Below, in pieces: positions 1 to 8,635 of a stretch of DNA of 38,062 bases. The stretch covers positions 1-38,062 of the forward strand of contig NZ_JAPYPS010000035.1 of assembly GCF_029937575.1 (NCBI RefSeq), read 5' to 3'. Numbering within the stretch: position 1 is the stretch's first letter; each line of letters begins with the position of its first letter. This DNA is from Nocardioides sp. (GTDB lineage Bacteria > Actinomycetota > Actinomycetes > Propionibacteriales > Nocardioidaceae). The notes under the pieces are model-generated. The model saw only the letters and a program-made list of their open reading frames with translations. It was not told where the DNA came from and ran no database searches. The translations under genes and the position numbers were made by a program.

Positions 1-81
1 CGAGTGGTCAAGAACGACACGAAAACCGGCCGGAAACCTGCAGTCTTCGCCCAACGAATGAGGCGATGTGAAGGGTGTGAC

Positions 82-243
82 GCGCGCGGGCGCCACACCA
101 ACCCCGAAGAACGGGGGCAGCGCCGAGGGGCGCGGGCACCACACCAACCCCGAACGGGGCAGCACCGAGGGGCGCGGGCGCCACACCCACCCCGAGGAGC
201 CAGCCCCAACCGAGGAGCGCAGGCGCCACACCGCCCCGACGAG
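82..243. repeat. Imperfect tandem repeat, four copies of about 44 bp
   Basis: Four degenerate units follow each other, each with a core close to GCGGGCGCCACACCAACCCC. The CGCCACAC/CACCACAC part of the core begins near 91, 137, 179 and 224, so the spacing is 46, 42 and 45 bases. On the minus strand, the direction of the neighbouring MaoC gene, units carry short GC hairpins such as CCCCGTTCGGGG. The block starts just past the MaoC stop codon, so it could act as a 3' processing or termination region. No convincing gene is seen between 1 and 247; open frames here are compositional. Confidence 0.7.
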
Positions 244-247
244 CACG

Positions 248-703
248 TCACCCAGCGAGCAGCAGCACGACCGTCTCGGCGACACACGCCGGCTTGGACT
301 CGCCGTCGATCTCGATGACGTGCGTGAGGGTGACCTGCTTGCCGGCCGGCAGGTCGTCGCAGCCGGTGAGGGTGATAGTGGAGCGGATCTTCTTGCCGAC
401 GAGCACCGGGTTCGGGAAGCGGACCTTGTTGGCGCCGTAGTTGAGCTTGGCACCCGGGGTGTCGAAGGCGAAGATCGTGGTGCCCAGCATCGGGATGAGG
501 GAGAGCGTCAGGTAGCCGTGGGCGATCGTGCCGCCGAAGGGGCCGGTCGCCGAGCGCTCGACGTCGACGTGGATCCACTGGTGGTCGCCGGTGGCGTCGG
601 CGAACGTGTTCACGCGCTCCTGGTCGACCGTGAGCCACTCACTGGTGCCGAGCTCCTCGCCGACGGCGGCGGCGACTTCGTCGAAGGTCGTGAACGTGCG
701 CAT
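248..703 (-). CDS. MaoC family (R)-hydratase/dehydratase
   Basis: A 151-residue single hot-dog-fold protein of the MaoC dehydratase family, which hydrates enoyl-CoA or related thioesters in the cytoplasm. The family signature is visible: [12 protein letters not shown] near residues 36-47 supplies the catalytic Asp/His pair, followed by [16 protein letters not shown] near 54-69. The C-terminal half ([19 protein letters not shown]) is the usual beta-strand region. The length is normal for single-domain members. The ATG at 703 is chosen because AAGGAG sits 7 bases upstream. It is divergent from adenosine deaminase with a 42-base gap. Substrate cannot be told from sequence. Confidence 0.92.
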   Translation of the reverse strand: MRTFTTFDEVAAAVGEELGTSEWLTVDQERVNTFADATGDHQWIHVDVERSATGPFGGTIAHGYLTLSLIPMLGTTIFAFDTPGAKLNYGANKVRFPNPVLVGKKIRSTITLTGCDDLPAGKQVTLTHVIEIDGESKPACVAETVVLLLAG

Positions 704-745
704 GGGGTCTCCTTGGCGGCTGGGTACAGGTGGTTGGATGGCGTC

Positions 746-1825
746 ATGGAACCTACACGCGACCAGGTCCGGGAGGCTCCCAAGGTCCTGCTCCACGACC
801 ACCTCGACGGCGGGCTGCGCCCCGCCACGATCGTCGAGCTCGCCGCCGAGATCGGCCACGCCCTGCCGGCCGGTGACGCCGAGTCGCTCGGGCGCTGGTT
901 CGCCGAGTCGGCCGACTCCGGCTCGCTGGAGCGCTACCTGGAGACCTTCGACCACACGGTCGCGGTGATGCAGACCCCGGCCGCGCTGACCCGGGTGGCG
1001 CGCGAGTGCGTCGAGGACCTGTCGTCGGACGGCGTCGTCTACGCCGAGGTGCGCTACGCCCCGGAGCAGCACGTCTCCGAGGGCCTCACGCTCGACGAGG
1101 TCGTCGCCGCCGTGCAGGCGGGCTTCGACGAAGGGGTCGCCGAGGCCGCCACGGCGGGGCGACCGATCGTCGTACGACAGCTGCTCACCGCCATGCGGCA
1201 CCAAGCCCGCTCGATGGAGATCGCCGAGCTGTCGATCGCCTGGCGGGAGCGCGGCGTCGCCGGGTTCGACATCGCCGGCGCCGAGGCCGGCTACCCGCCC
1301 ACCCGTCACCTGGATGCGTTCGAGTACCTCCAGCGCGAGAACTCGCACTTCACGATCCACGCCGGCGAGGGCTTCGGACTGCCCTCCATCTGGCAGGCGC
1401 TGCAGTGGTGCGGGGCCGACCGGCTCGGCCACGGCGTGCGAATCATCGACGACGTGACCGTGCACGACGACGGCACGGTGGAGCTGGGACGCCTGGCTGC
1501 CTACGTGCGCGACAAGCGGATCCCGCTCGAGCTCTGCCCTGCCTCCAACGTGCAGACCGGCGCCGCCCCCTCGGTGGCCGAGCACCCGATCGGCCTGCTG
1601 ACCAAGCTGCGCTTCCGGGTCACGGTCAACACCGACAACCGGCTGATGAGCAAGACGTCGATGACCGACGAGATGACGGCCCTCGTGGAGGCGTTCGGCT
1701 ACGGGTTCGACGAGATGCAGTGGTTCACCGTCAACGCCATGAAGTCCGCCTTCCTACCGTTCGATGAACGCTTGGCGATCATCGACGAGGTCATCAAGCC
1801 CGGGTACGCGGCCCTGCGAGGATGA
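746..1825 (+). CDS. add: Adenosine deaminase
   Basis: A 359-residue amidohydrolase that converts adenosine and deoxyadenosine to inosine and deoxyinosine, a cytoplasmic step feeding purine nucleoside phosphorylase. Zinc-ligand motif HDHLDGG occupies residues 17-23. Later motifs are HAGEGFG (about 210), RLGHGVRI (about 230) with the catalytic His, [10 protein letters not shown], and NTDNRLMS with the metal-binding Asp. The DN variant of the last motif, instead of DDP, is from memory the usual form in actinobacteria. The start is the ATG at 746; I see no better in-frame start after the preceding promoter region. It belongs functionally with deoC, the phosphomutase and the phosphorylase in this window. 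Confidence 0.95.
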   Translation: MEPTRDQVREAPKVLLHDHLDGGLRPATIVELAAEIGHALPAGDAESLGRWFAESADSGSLERYLETFDHTVAVMQTPAALTRVARECVEDLSSDGVVYAEVRYAPEQHVSEGLTLDEVVAAVQAGFDEGVAEAATAGRPIVVRQLLTAMRHQARSMEIAELSIAWRERGVAGFDIAGAEAGYPPTRHLDAFEYLQRENSHFTIHAGEGFGLPSIWQALQWCGADRLGHGVRIIDDVTVHDDGTVELGRLAAYVRDKRIPLELCPASNVQTGAAPSVAEHPIGLLTKLRFRVTVNTDNRLMSKTSMTDEMTALVEAFGYGFDEMQWFTVNAMKSAFLPFDERLAIIDEVIKPGYAALRG

Positions 1826-1840
1826 GTCGGTGATGTCGCC

Positions 1841-2263
1841 GTGCTGATCACCAACCACGTGATGTCGGGCGCCGTGGTGGGCGCCCTGGCTCCGGGTCCC
1901 GTCTCGGCGTTCGTGCTGGGGGTCGCCTCACACTTCACCCTCGACACGGTGCCGCACTGGGGCGACGAGGCGACGTTCCTCCAGGTGGCCGTCGTCGACG
2001 GTCTGGTCGGGCTCGCGGCGATGGGGACGATCGCCGCGACGACGCCGCCCGATCGGCGCGCGCGCGTCCTGGCCGGGATGCTGGGTGCCTGCGCTCCGGA
2101 CACCGACAAGCCGAGCGAGGTGTTCTTCGGCCGCTCACCCTTCCCGGAGGCACTGGATGCGTGGCACAAGCGCATTCAGCGTGAGTCTCCCCGCCGGATG
2201 CCGCAGGAGGTCGTCGTGGCGACGCTGGGGGCACTCCTGGTACGGCGGCTCGTGCGGGGCTGA
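1841..2263 (+). CDS. Small membrane protein with HxxLDxxPH motif
   Basis: A 140-residue protein starting at a GTG 15 bases after the add stop, so probably cotranscribed with add. The N-terminal half is hydrophobic, with segments at about residues 10-30 and 50-66. It carries HFTLDTVPHWG near residues 31-41. This His/Asp arrangement recalls the membrane-bound metal-dependent hydrolase-like DUF457/YdjM group, but the protein is shorter than those and I do not assign an activity. The C-terminus is basic (RRLVRG). It converges on the kinase-like gene, with 3 bases between the stop codons. Confidence 0.75.
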   Translation: MLITNHVMSGAVVGALAPGPVSAFVLGVASHFTLDTVPHWGDEATFLQVAVVDGLVGLAAMGTIAATTPPDRRARVLAGMLGACAPDTDKPSEVFFGRSPFPEALDAWHKRIQRESPRRMPQEVVVATLGALLVRRLVRG

Positions 2264-2272
2264 CGCTCAGCC
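2258..2272. terminator. Stop-codon hairpin between convergent genes
   Basis: GGCTGA-CGC-TCAGCC is a perfect 6-bp stem with a 3-base loop. Its left arm contains the TGA stop of the plus-strand membrane protein and its right arm the TCA (TGA on minus) of the kinase-like gene. The stem is short and lacks a U-tract, as is common in actinobacteria, so terminator function is inference. Confidence 0.45.
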
Positions 2273-2872
2273 GACGAGTCGGGCCACGTCGTCCAGGGCT
2301 TGCTGGTTGCTGACCGGCCGACACCCCAGGGCCACCGCGTGGGCCACGACCCGGCTCTGGGCCCGCATCAGCGCCAGTCCGCGCGTGACGAGCACCCGTG
2401 GGGGCTTGCGGTGCTCGCGCAGGTCGCGCGTCAACCGACGCCAGAACGTGATCGCCGGGTGCTGACGCAGGCAGAGCGCGTCGGCCAGGAGCCCCGCCTC
2501 CCGCGCCCGGGGCACGATCTCCTGCGCGAAGATCCCGTCGGCGACGAAGTATCGGGAGCCGCCGAGGTCGAGGTGCTGCCAGCCGGTCCGCCCGTTCTGC
2601 GCGATCTCGTAGACCGGCACGTCGTGCGCGCCGGTGCGACACAGCGCCTCGAGCGCCGCGAAGGCGTCGTCCTCGTGCCAGGACGCCGGGTCGTCCCAGT
2701 CGACGAGCCCGGCGTTGACCTGTCCCTCGGGGATCCGGGGAAGGGACGGGTCGTCGCCGTCCTTGTAGTAGTCGTCGAGCCGCAGGACCGGGAGACCGGT
2801 CCGCTCGGCCAACCGGGACTTGCCCGAGCCGGACGGTCCGGCGACGACGACGACCTGCGCGTGCAACCTCAC
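2267..2872 (-). CDS. Uridine kinase-like P-loop ATPase
   Basis: A 201-residue P-loop NTPase of the uridine kinase/phosphoribulokinase type. Walker A GPSGSGKS lies at residues 12-19. It is followed by LRLDDYYKD (about 31-39), the acidic substrate loop also seen in uridine kinases, and DWDDPASW (about 56-63). The middle reads YFVADGIFAQE, matching the Walker-B/lid region of the family. The GTG at 2872 overlaps the stop of the preceding gene (GTGA), so translation is probably coupled. Last gene of the deoC operon, which fits a nucleoside-phosphorylating role, but the substrate is unproved. Confidence 0.85.
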   Translation of the reverse strand: MRLHAQVVVVAGPSGSGKSRLAERTGLPVLRLDDYYKDGDDPSLPRIPEGQVNAGLVDWDDPASWHEDDAFAALEALCRTGAHDVPVYEIAQNGRTGWQHLDLGGSRYFVADGIFAQEIVPRAREAGLLADALCLRQHPAITFWRRLTRDLREHRKPPRVLVTRGLALMRAQSRVVAHAVALGCRPVSNQQALDDVARLVG

Positions 2873-3741
2873 ACGCCCATCGGGTGCCACACGGTCTTGA
2901 TCTCGACGAAGTCGGTCATCGTGTCGAGCGAGGGCGACGCCGTCCAGTCGGGCTCGGCAACCGGAGCACGCCGTACGCGCTTGAGGTTGTCGGCCGCGGC
3001 CACCTCGAGCTCGGTGGCGAGCTCCTGCTCGCCGGCGACGCCGACCAGGTCGATGGCGTTGACGTCCATGTGCGCGGCCAGCCAGGGAGCGATCGTGGCG
3101 GCCGATCCGGTCAGGAGGTTGACCACCCCTCCGGGGACGTCGGAGGTCGCCAGCACCTCGGCGAACGTCACGGCCGGCAGCGGGCGGTCGAAGGACGACA
3201 CCACGACGACCGTGTTGCCGGTGACGATCGCGGGCGCGACGACCGAGACGAGACCGAGCAACGACGACTCCTGGGGAGCGAGGACGGCCACCACTCCCGT
3301 TGGCTCGGGCGTGCTCAGGTTGAAGAACGGACCGGCCACGGGGTTGGCGTTGCCGACGACCTGGGTGAGCTTGTCGGCCCAGCCGGCGTACCAGACCAAC
3401 CGGTCGATGGCGGCGTCGAGCGCGGCGTTGGCGCGGGCCGTGGTGAGGCCCTCGGACTGCTGGAGCGCCTGGACGAACTGCGGGCGACGGTCCTCCATGA
3501 TCTCGGCGACGCGGTAGAGGACCTGCGCCCGGTTGTAGGCGGTCCTGCCCGACCAGGAGCCGAAGGCCTTGCGTGCGGCGACCACGGCGTCGCGGGCGTC
3601 CTTGCGGGAGGCGAGGGCGGCGTTGGCCACGAATCGTCCCTTCGCGTCGTTGACGATGTAGGAGTAGCCCGACTCCGAGCGAGGGAAGGCCCCGCCGATG
3701 TAGAGCTTGTAGGTCTTGCGGACGTCGATGCGTGCAGCCAT
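2869..3741 (-). CDS. Short aldehyde-dehydrogenase-like protein, catalytically dead
   Basis: A 290-residue protein resembling only the N-terminal, NAD-binding part of aldehyde dehydrogenases, which are normally near 480 residues. The fold-level match to its full-length neighbour is clear: LVWYAGWADKL aligns with FYYAGWADKL, and APAIVTGNTVVV with APALACGNTVVL. Key positions are lost. The oxyanion segment PWNFPLL is replaced by APQESSLL, the NAD-binding KPAE by SSFDRP, and FTGST, ELGGK and the catalytic Cys segment are absent. The tail MTDFVEIKTVWHP looks specific rather than random. It lies 3 bases after the full ALDH, so it may be a partner or scaffold subunit. Not a frameshift: no other frame continues the ALDH. 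Confidence 0.88.
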   Translation of the reverse strand: MAARIDVRKTYKLYIGGAFPRSESGYSYIVNDAKGRFVANAALASRKDARDAVVAARKAFGSWSGRTAYNRAQVLYRVAEIMEDRRPQFVQALQQSEGLTTARANAALDAAIDRLVWYAGWADKLTQVVGNANPVAGPFFNLSTPEPTGVVAVLAPQESSLLGLVSVVAPAIVTGNTVVVVSSFDRPLPAVTFAEVLATSDVPGGVVNLLTGSAATIAPWLAAHMDVNAIDLVGVAGEQELATELEVAAADNLKRVRRAPVAEPDWTASPSLDTMTDFVEIKTVWHPMGV

Positions 3742-3744
3742 GGC

Positions 3745-5196
3745 TCAGCGGCCTCCCTGCTCGGTCTTGAGGTAGGCGGCCAAGCCCTGACGGCCACCCT
3801 CGCGGCCGTAGCCGGACTCCTTGAACCCGCCGAACGGGCTGGTCGGGTCGAACTTGTTGAACGTGTTGGCCCACACCACGCCGGCCTTCAGGGCACCGGC
3901 CACGTGCAGGATCCGGGAGCCCTTCTCGGTCCACACCCCCGCGGACAGCCCGTACGGCGTGTTGTTGGCCTTCTCGATCGCCTCGGAGGGCGTGCGGAAC
4001 GTCAGCACCGAGAGCACCGGTCCGAAGACCTCCTCGCGGGCGATCCGGTGGGCCTGGGTGACACCGGTGAAGAGCGTCGGCGGGAACCAGAACCCCTGGC
4101 TCGGGAGCTCGCACGCCGGCGACCACCGCTCGGCACCCTCGCTCTCCCCGATCTCCGACAGCTCGCGGATCCGGGCCAGCTGCTCGGCGGAGTTGATCGC
4201 CCCGATGTCGGTGTTCTTGTCCAGCGGGTCGCCCAGGCGCAGCGTCGACATCCGACGCTTGAGGCGCTCGAGCAGGTCGTCGGCGATGGACTCCTGCACC
4301 AGGAGCCGGGAGCCGGCACAGCAGACGTGGCCCTGGTTGAAGAAGATGCCGTTGACGATGCCCTCGACGGCCTGGTCGAGGGGGGCGTCGTCGAAGACGA
4401 TGTTGGCGGCCTTGCCGCCGAGCTCGAGCGTGGCCTTCTTGTCCGTGCCGGCGATGCTGCGTGCGATCGCCTTGCCCACGGCCGTCGAGCCGGTGAAGGC
4501 GACCTTGTCGATGTCGGGATGCGCCACCAGCGCCTCGCCGGTCTCGCCGGCTCCGGTCACGATGTTGACGACGCCCGGGGGCAGGTCGGCCTGCTGGCAG
4601 ATCTCGGCGAAGAGCAGCGCCGTGAGGGGAGTGGTCTCGGCGGGCTTGAGGACGACGGTGTTGCCGCAGGCCAGGGCCGGGGCGATCTTCCACGCCAGCA
4701 TCAGCAGCGGGAAGTTCCACGGGATGATCTGTCCCGCGACCCCGAGCGGCTGGGGGTCTTCGCCGTAGCCCGCGTGACCGAGCTTGTCGGCCCACCCGGC
4801 GTAGTAGAAGAAGTGGGCGGCGACGACCGGGATGTCGACGTCGCGCGACTCCTTGATCGGCTTGCCGTTGTCGAGGGTCTCCAGGACGGCCAGCTCGCGG
4901 CCGCGCTCCTGGATGATCCGGGCGATCCGGTAGAGGTACTTGGCCCGCTCGCTGCCCGGCATCCGCGACCAGACGCGCGAGTAGGCACGCCGGGCGGCCT
5001 TCACCGCGGCGTCGACGTCGGCTGCGTCCGCCTCGGCGACCTCGGCGAGCACCTCCTCGGTGGCCGGGCTGATCGTCTTGAACCCCGAGCCGTGACCGTC
5101 GACGAACGCGCCGTCGATGAACAGGCCGTAGGAGGCCTTGAGGTCGACGATGCTGCGCGACTCGGGCGCCGGGGCGTAGGTGAGGTCGATGCCCAT
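3745..5196 (-). CDS. NAD(P)-dependent aldehyde dehydrogenase
   Basis: A full-length 483-residue aldehyde dehydrogenase. Visible motifs in order: PWNFPLLM with the oxyanion Asn (about 160), KPAE with the NAD-binding Lys (about 185), FTGSTAVGK, LELGGK with the general-base Glu (about 260), GHVCCAGSR with the catalytic Cys (about 295), EEVFGPVL, and the C-terminal SPFGGFKESGYGREGG. It begins 5 bases after deoC. Deoxyribose-phosphate aldolase releases acetaldehyde, so oxidation of acetaldehyde to acetate is the natural role; this is inference from the operon. Cytoplasmic; no signal sequence. Confidence 0.94.
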   Translation of the reverse strand: MGIDLTYAPAPESRSIVDLKASYGLFIDGAFVDGHGSGFKTISPATEEVLAEVAEADAADVDAAVKAARRAYSRVWSRMPGSERAKYLYRIARIIQERGRELAVLETLDNGKPIKESRDVDIPVVAAHFFYYAGWADKLGHAGYGEDPQPLGVAGQIIPWNFPLLMLAWKIAPALACGNTVVLKPAETTPLTALLFAEICQQADLPPGVVNIVTGAGETGEALVAHPDIDKVAFTGSTAVGKAIARSIAGTDKKATLELGGKAANIVFDDAPLDQAVEGIVNGIFFNQGHVCCAGSRLLVQESIADDLLERLKRRMSTLRLGDPLDKNTDIGAINSAEQLARIRELSEIGESEGAERWSPACELPSQGFWFPPTLFTGVTQAHRIAREEVFGPVLSVLTFRTPSEAIEKANNTPYGLSAGVWTEKGSRILHVAGALKAGVVWANTFNKFDPTSPFGGFKESGYGREGGRQGLAAYLKTEQGGR

Positions 5197-5201
5197 AGTG
5201 A

Positions 5202-6176
5202 TCAGTCCAGGGTGAAGTAGTCGGGGCCGGAGTAGCGGCCGGTGGTCAGCTTGGTGCGCTGCATGAGCAGGTCGTTGAGCAACGTCGAGGCTCCGAACCG
5301 GAACCAGTCGGGGTCCAGCCAGTCACCGCCGGCGACCTCGTTGACCATCACCAGGTACTTGATGGCGTCCTTGCTGGTGCGGATGCCGCCGGCGGGCTTG
5401 ACCCCGACCATCTGGCCGGTGGCCGCGCGGAAGTCACGCACCGCCTCCAGCATGACCAGGGTGACCGGCAGGGTCGCAGCCGGCTGGACCTTGCCGGTGG
5501 AGGTCTTGATGAAGTGGGCGCCGGCCAGCATCGCCAGCCAGCTGACCCGCCGTACGTTGTCGTAGGTCTGCAGCTCGCCGGTCTCGAAGATCACCTTGAG
5601 GTGGGCGTCCTCGGAGCCGGGCCTGGCGCAGGCCTCACGGACCGCGACGATCTCCTCGAAGACCTGCAGGTAGCGCCCGGAGAGGAACGCGCCGCGGTCG
5701 ATGACCATGTCGATCTCGTCGGCCCCGGCCTCGACGGCGTCGCGGGTGTCGGCCAGCTTGATGTCCATCGCCGCGCGGCCGCTCGGGAAGGCGGTCGCGA
5801 CGGCAGCCACGTGCACGCCGGAGTCGCCGAGCACCTCCTTCGCGGTCGCGACCATGTCGGGGTAGACGCACACCGCGGCGGCTGCGGGGCAGGTCGGGTC
5901 GGCGGGGTCGGGACGCATCGCCTTCGCGGCCAGCGCGCGGACCTTGCCGGGCGTGTCCTGGCCCTCGAGCGTGGTGAGGTCGACCATGGTGATGGCGAGG
6001 TCGAGGGCCTGGGCCTTGGCCGTCGTCTTGATCGAGCGGGTGGCCAGCGAGGCGGCTCGCGCCTCGGCGCCCACCTGGTCGACCCCGGGAAGGCCGTGGA
6101 GGAACCGGGTGAGCGACGACTCGGAGGCGGTGACGTCCGAGAGGCCCGTGAGATCAGCCGTTGGTGATGGAGGCAT
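5202..6176 (-). CDS. deoC: Deoxyribose-phosphate aldolase
   Basis: A 324-residue class I aldolase cleaving 2-deoxyribose 5-phosphate to glyceraldehyde 3-phosphate and acetaldehyde. The Schiff-base Lys is in FIKTSTGK (about residue 235), the second active-site Lys in VGVKPAGGIRT (about 270), and EIDMVIDRG precedes them. It is longer than the roughly 220-residue short form because of an N-terminal extension of about 70 residues, as in other long-form aldolases. The ATG at 6176 is preferred because a TATGCT hexamer lies exactly 7 bases upstream, implying a leaderless message. An in-frame ATG at 6188 would overlap that hexamer. First gene of the operon deoC-ALDH-ALDH-like-kinase. Confidence 0.94.
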   Translation of the reverse strand: MPPSPTADLTGLSDVTASESSLTRFLHGLPGVDQVGAEARAASLATRSIKTTAKAQALDLAITMVDLTTLEGQDTPGKVRALAAKAMRPDPADPTCPAAAAVCVYPDMVATAKEVLGDSGVHVAAVATAFPSGRAAMDIKLADTRDAVEAGADEIDMVIDRGAFLSGRYLQVFEEIVAVREACARPGSEDAHLKVIFETGELQTYDNVRRVSWLAMLAGAHFIKTSTGKVQPAATLPVTLVMLEAVRDFRAATGQMVGVKPAGGIRTSKDAIKYLVMVNEVAGGDWLDPDWFRFGASTLLNDLLMQRTKLTTGRYSGPDYFTLD

Positions 6177-6183
6177 AGCGGCC

Positions 6184-6193
6184 AGCATAGGGT
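6184..6193. promoter_or_regulatory. Overlapping divergent -10 boxes (deoC / PH-like gene)
   Basis: On the minus strand TATGCT (6189 to 6184) lies 7 bases before the deoC ATG. On the plus strand TAGGGT (6188-6193) points toward the gene starting at 6255. The two hexamers share 2 bp, giving the 10-mer ACCCTATGCT read on the minus strand. The same 10-mer occurs at 29089-29098 between another divergent pair. No strong -35 is seen. Confidence 0.5.
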
Positions 6194-6254
6194 TGGTCGC
6201 AGCGGGATCCGAAGTTGTCAGTGAGCAGTCGACGTGCAGGCGGGAGGGGTGGCG

Positions 6255-6890
6255 ATGGACGACGACGTGCAGCGGTTCAGCAACACCTCCTCGCGCGCCT
6301 TCGGGATCATCGGCATCGTCCTCACGGTCGTCGTCGCGATCCAGATCCTCACCACCGACGACCCGCCGTACGCCGGACTCGCGCTGACCGTGTTCTTCGC
6401 CGCGCTCGCGTGGTCGGCCATGCTGCGTCCCCAGCTGTCCCTGGACAGCTCGCGCCTGGTGCTGCGCAACATGCTGACGACCGTGAGCCTGCCCCTGGCA
6501 GCGATCGAGTCGGTGGCGGTACGGCAGGTCCTCGTGGTCTTCGCCGGAGACCGGCGCTACACGTCGTCGGCGATCGGCAGGACCCGACGGCAGCTGCACC
6601 GCGACGAGCGCGGGGGGCCTTCCGGCGGAGGGGGTGGCGCGATGATGGGGATCCTGCCGAACCTGCCGACCGCCCCGGAGAAGCCGGAGACGGCCAAGAC
6701 CTCCTACGGGCTCTTCGTCGAGGAACGGATCCGCTCACGCGTCGCCGATGCCCTCGCCCGGGAGGGCATCAAGGCACGGTCGGCGCAGCAGGAGCGCTTT
6801 GCCGAGGGGATCAGTCGCACTCCTGCGGTCCCCGAGATCGCCGTGCTCAGCGCCTCGTTCGTGGTCTTCGTGGTGCTCGCGCTCGTCTGA
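6255..6890 (+). CDS. Membrane protein with bacterial PH-like domain
   Basis: A 211-residue protein. Two hydrophobic stretches at about residues 14-31 and 38-56 form an N-terminal membrane hairpin, followed by LDSSRLVLRNMLTTVSLPLAAIESVAVRQ. That segment reads like the first strands of the bacterial PH (bPH) fold also seen in the proteins at 35.3-37.3 kb. A glycine-rich linker is found near residue 125, and a last hydrophobic segment (about 193-211) ends the protein. The ATG at 6255 follows GGGAGGGG by 5 bases; a GTG at 6234 is less well placed. Function unknown; the PH assignment is by pattern only. Confidence 0.8.
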   Translation: MDDDVQRFSNTSSRAFGIIGIVLTVVVAIQILTTDDPPYAGLALTVFFAALAWSAMLRPQLSLDSSRLVLRNMLTTVSLPLAAIESVAVRQVLVVFAGDRRYTSSAIGRTRRQLHRDERGGPSGGGGGAMMGILPNLPTAPEKPETAKTSYGLFVEERIRSRVADALAREGIKARSAQQERFAEGISRTPAVPEIAVLSASFVVFVVLALV

Positions 6891-6918
6891 CCCGGGCCCC
6901 GCTGACTCCGGCCCTCAG
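6887..6918. terminator. Bulged stop-codon hairpin between convergent genes
   Basis: CTGA and GGGCC on the left pair with GGCCC and TCAG on the right, with CCC bulged on the left and an 11-base loop. The outer arms hold the stop codons of both convergent genes (TGA at 6888-6890 and minus-strand TGA at 6915-6917). Bidirectional terminator function is inferred. Confidence 0.4.
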
Positions 6919-8582
6919 TGAGCGCCCAGGCCCGCAGCGGCACGGATGTCGGCGCCGATCGCGTCCAGGCGCCCCGCCGCGACGATGCGAGCGGCTGGCA
7001 CCCCACCGGACGGCTCGACGGGGACGACGACCTCCAGGTAGCACTTGATCTTGGGCTCGGTGCCGCTCGGCCGGACGATGACCCGGCCGCCCTCGGCGAG
7101 GCGGTAGCGCAGACCGTCGGTCGGGGGCAGGCCGGCGACCCCGTCGCGCAGGTCCTCCGACGTCTCGACGGACAGCCCACCCAGGGTCTGCGGCGGTGCG
7201 GCGCGCAGCCGCTGCATGGCGTCGGCGATGACCGCGAGGTCGTCCACCCGGACGGAGACCTGACCGGTGGCATGGAGCCCGTGCTCGGTGGCGATGTCGT
7301 CGAGGACGTCGAGCAGGCTGCGCCCCTCGGCCTTGAGCTCGGCGGCCAGCTCGCACAGGACCAGGAGCGCCGAGACGCCGTCCTTGTCGCGCACGTGCTC
7401 GGGGTCGACGCAGTAGCCGAGGGCCTCCTCGTAGCCGAACGCCAGGTCGTCGACGCGGGAGATCCACTTGAACCCGGTCAGGGTCTCCTCGTGGCGTTGG
7501 TCCGCTGCGGCGGCCAGCTTGCCCAGCAACGACGACGACACGATCGACGTGGCGTAGGTGCCCTGCTTGCCGGTGCTGAGCAGGCGGTGGGCCAGCAGCG
7601 CCCCGACCTCGTCGCCGCGCAGCATCTGCCACCCCTGCAGGCCCGGGACCGCGGCGGCGCACCGGTCGGCGTCGGGGTCGTTGGCCACGACCAGGTCGGC
7701 GCCGGTGCGCTCGGCCAGCGCGAGGGCGAGGTCCATGGCGCCCGGCTCCTCGGGGTTGGGGAACCCGACCGTCGGGAACGCCGGGTCGGGCAGCTCCTGC
7801 TCAGCCACGACCCGCGGTGCCGAGAAGCCAGCGGTCTCCAGGACCTGGACGACCGAAGTGGCTCCCACGCCGTGCAGCGGGGTGTAGACGATGTCGAGGT
7901 CGCGAGGTCCGTCGCCGGCGAGGCCTGCGACGGTGTCGAGGTAGTGGTCGACGATGTCCTCGCCGAGCGTGGTGCCCGCCGAGCCCCGGGGGACGGCGTC
8001 GAGCGTGCCCACCGCGGAGATGTGACGGGAGATCTCGCTGTCGGCGGGGGAGACGATCTGGCTGCCGTCGCCCAGGTAGACCTTGTAGCCGTTGTCCTGG
8101 GGCGGGTTGTGGCTGGCCGTGACCATGATGCCGGCCACCGACCCGAGCTCCCGGATGGCGAACGCGAGCAAGGGCGTGGGGAGCGCTCGGGGCATCACCC
8201 AGGCGGTGAACCCGGCACCGGTCATCACCTCGGCGGTGTCGCGGGCGAAGACGTCGGAGTTGTGGCGGGCGTCGTACCCGATCACCACCGACCCGCCCGC
8301 GTGACCCTGGTCGCGCAGGTAGGCGGCCAGGCCCGCCGCGGCGCGCAGCACCACGACCCGGTTCATCCGGTTGGGACCAGCACCGAGGGCCCCGCGGAGT
8401 CCCGCGGTGCCGAACTCGAGGGTCCCGTGGAACCGGTCGGCCAGGTCGGCGACGAGCGAGGCGTCGCCGTCGGACAGCACGTCGGCGACGAGCTGCTCGA
8501 GCTCGGCGCGGGTCCGGGGATCCGGATCCTGGGCCACCCAGCTGCGGGCGCGCTCGAGCAGGACGTCGACGTCGGGGCTCAC
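6915..8582 (-). CDS. Phosphohexomutase / phosphopentomutase family enzyme
   Basis: A 555-residue alpha-D-phosphohexomutase superfamily protein with all four signature loops: phosphoserine loop VTASHNPPQDNGYK (Ser near 154), metal loop NDPDADRC (about 305), sugar-binding GYEEALGY (about 395) and phosphate-binding RPSGTEPKIKCY (about 510). The N-terminal FGTAGLRG is typical of the long PGM/PMM type. Annotation alternatives are phosphomannomutase, phosphoglucomutase and phosphopentomutase. The setting with adenosine deaminase, purine nucleoside phosphorylase and deoC favours (deoxy)ribose 1-phosphate to 5-phosphate conversion; that choice is inference. The start is the GTG at 8582; no strong ribosome-binding site is seen. 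Confidence 0.92.
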   Translation of the reverse strand: MSPDVDVLLERARSWVAQDPDPRTRAELEQLVADVLSDGDASLVADLADRFHGTLEFGTAGLRGALGAGPNRMNRVVVLRAAAGLAAYLRDQGHAGGSVVIGYDARHNSDVFARDTAEVMTGAGFTAWVMPRALPTPLLAFAIRELGSVAGIMVTASHNPPQDNGYKVYLGDGSQIVSPADSEISRHISAVGTLDAVPRGSAGTTLGEDIVDHYLDTVAGLAGDGPRDLDIVYTPLHGVGATSVVQVLETAGFSAPRVVAEQELPDPAFPTVGFPNPEEPGAMDLALALAERTGADLVVANDPDADRCAAAVPGLQGWQMLRGDEVGALLAHRLLSTGKQGTYATSIVSSSLLGKLAAAADQRHEETLTGFKWISRVDDLAFGYEEALGYCVDPEHVRDKDGVSALLVLCELAAELKAEGRSLLDVLDDIATEHGLHATGQVSVRVDDLAVIADAMQRLRAAPPQTLGGLSVETSEDLRDGVAGLPPTDGLRYRLAEGGRVIVRPSGTEPKIKCYLEVVVPVEPSGGVPAARIVAAGRLDAIGADIRAAAGLGAH

Positions 8583-8635
8583 GCGGGGTCCCCGCGGTGT
8601 TGTCCGCCGGGGGAGCGCAGCGGGGGAGGCGAAGA

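Noticed and set aside
82..243. CRISPR array
   Set aside because: Units are adjacent and degenerate with no unique spacers, and no cas gene is present.
3741..3745. A single ALDH gene broken by a frameshift into two
   Set aside because: The first gene is already full length with its own C-terminal motif; the second starts again from an N-terminal ALDH sequence, so it is a tandem paralogue.
2884..5220. A 778-codon plus-strand open frame opposite the two ALDH-type genes
   Set aside because: Same compositional shadow; no start signal and no recognisable motif.
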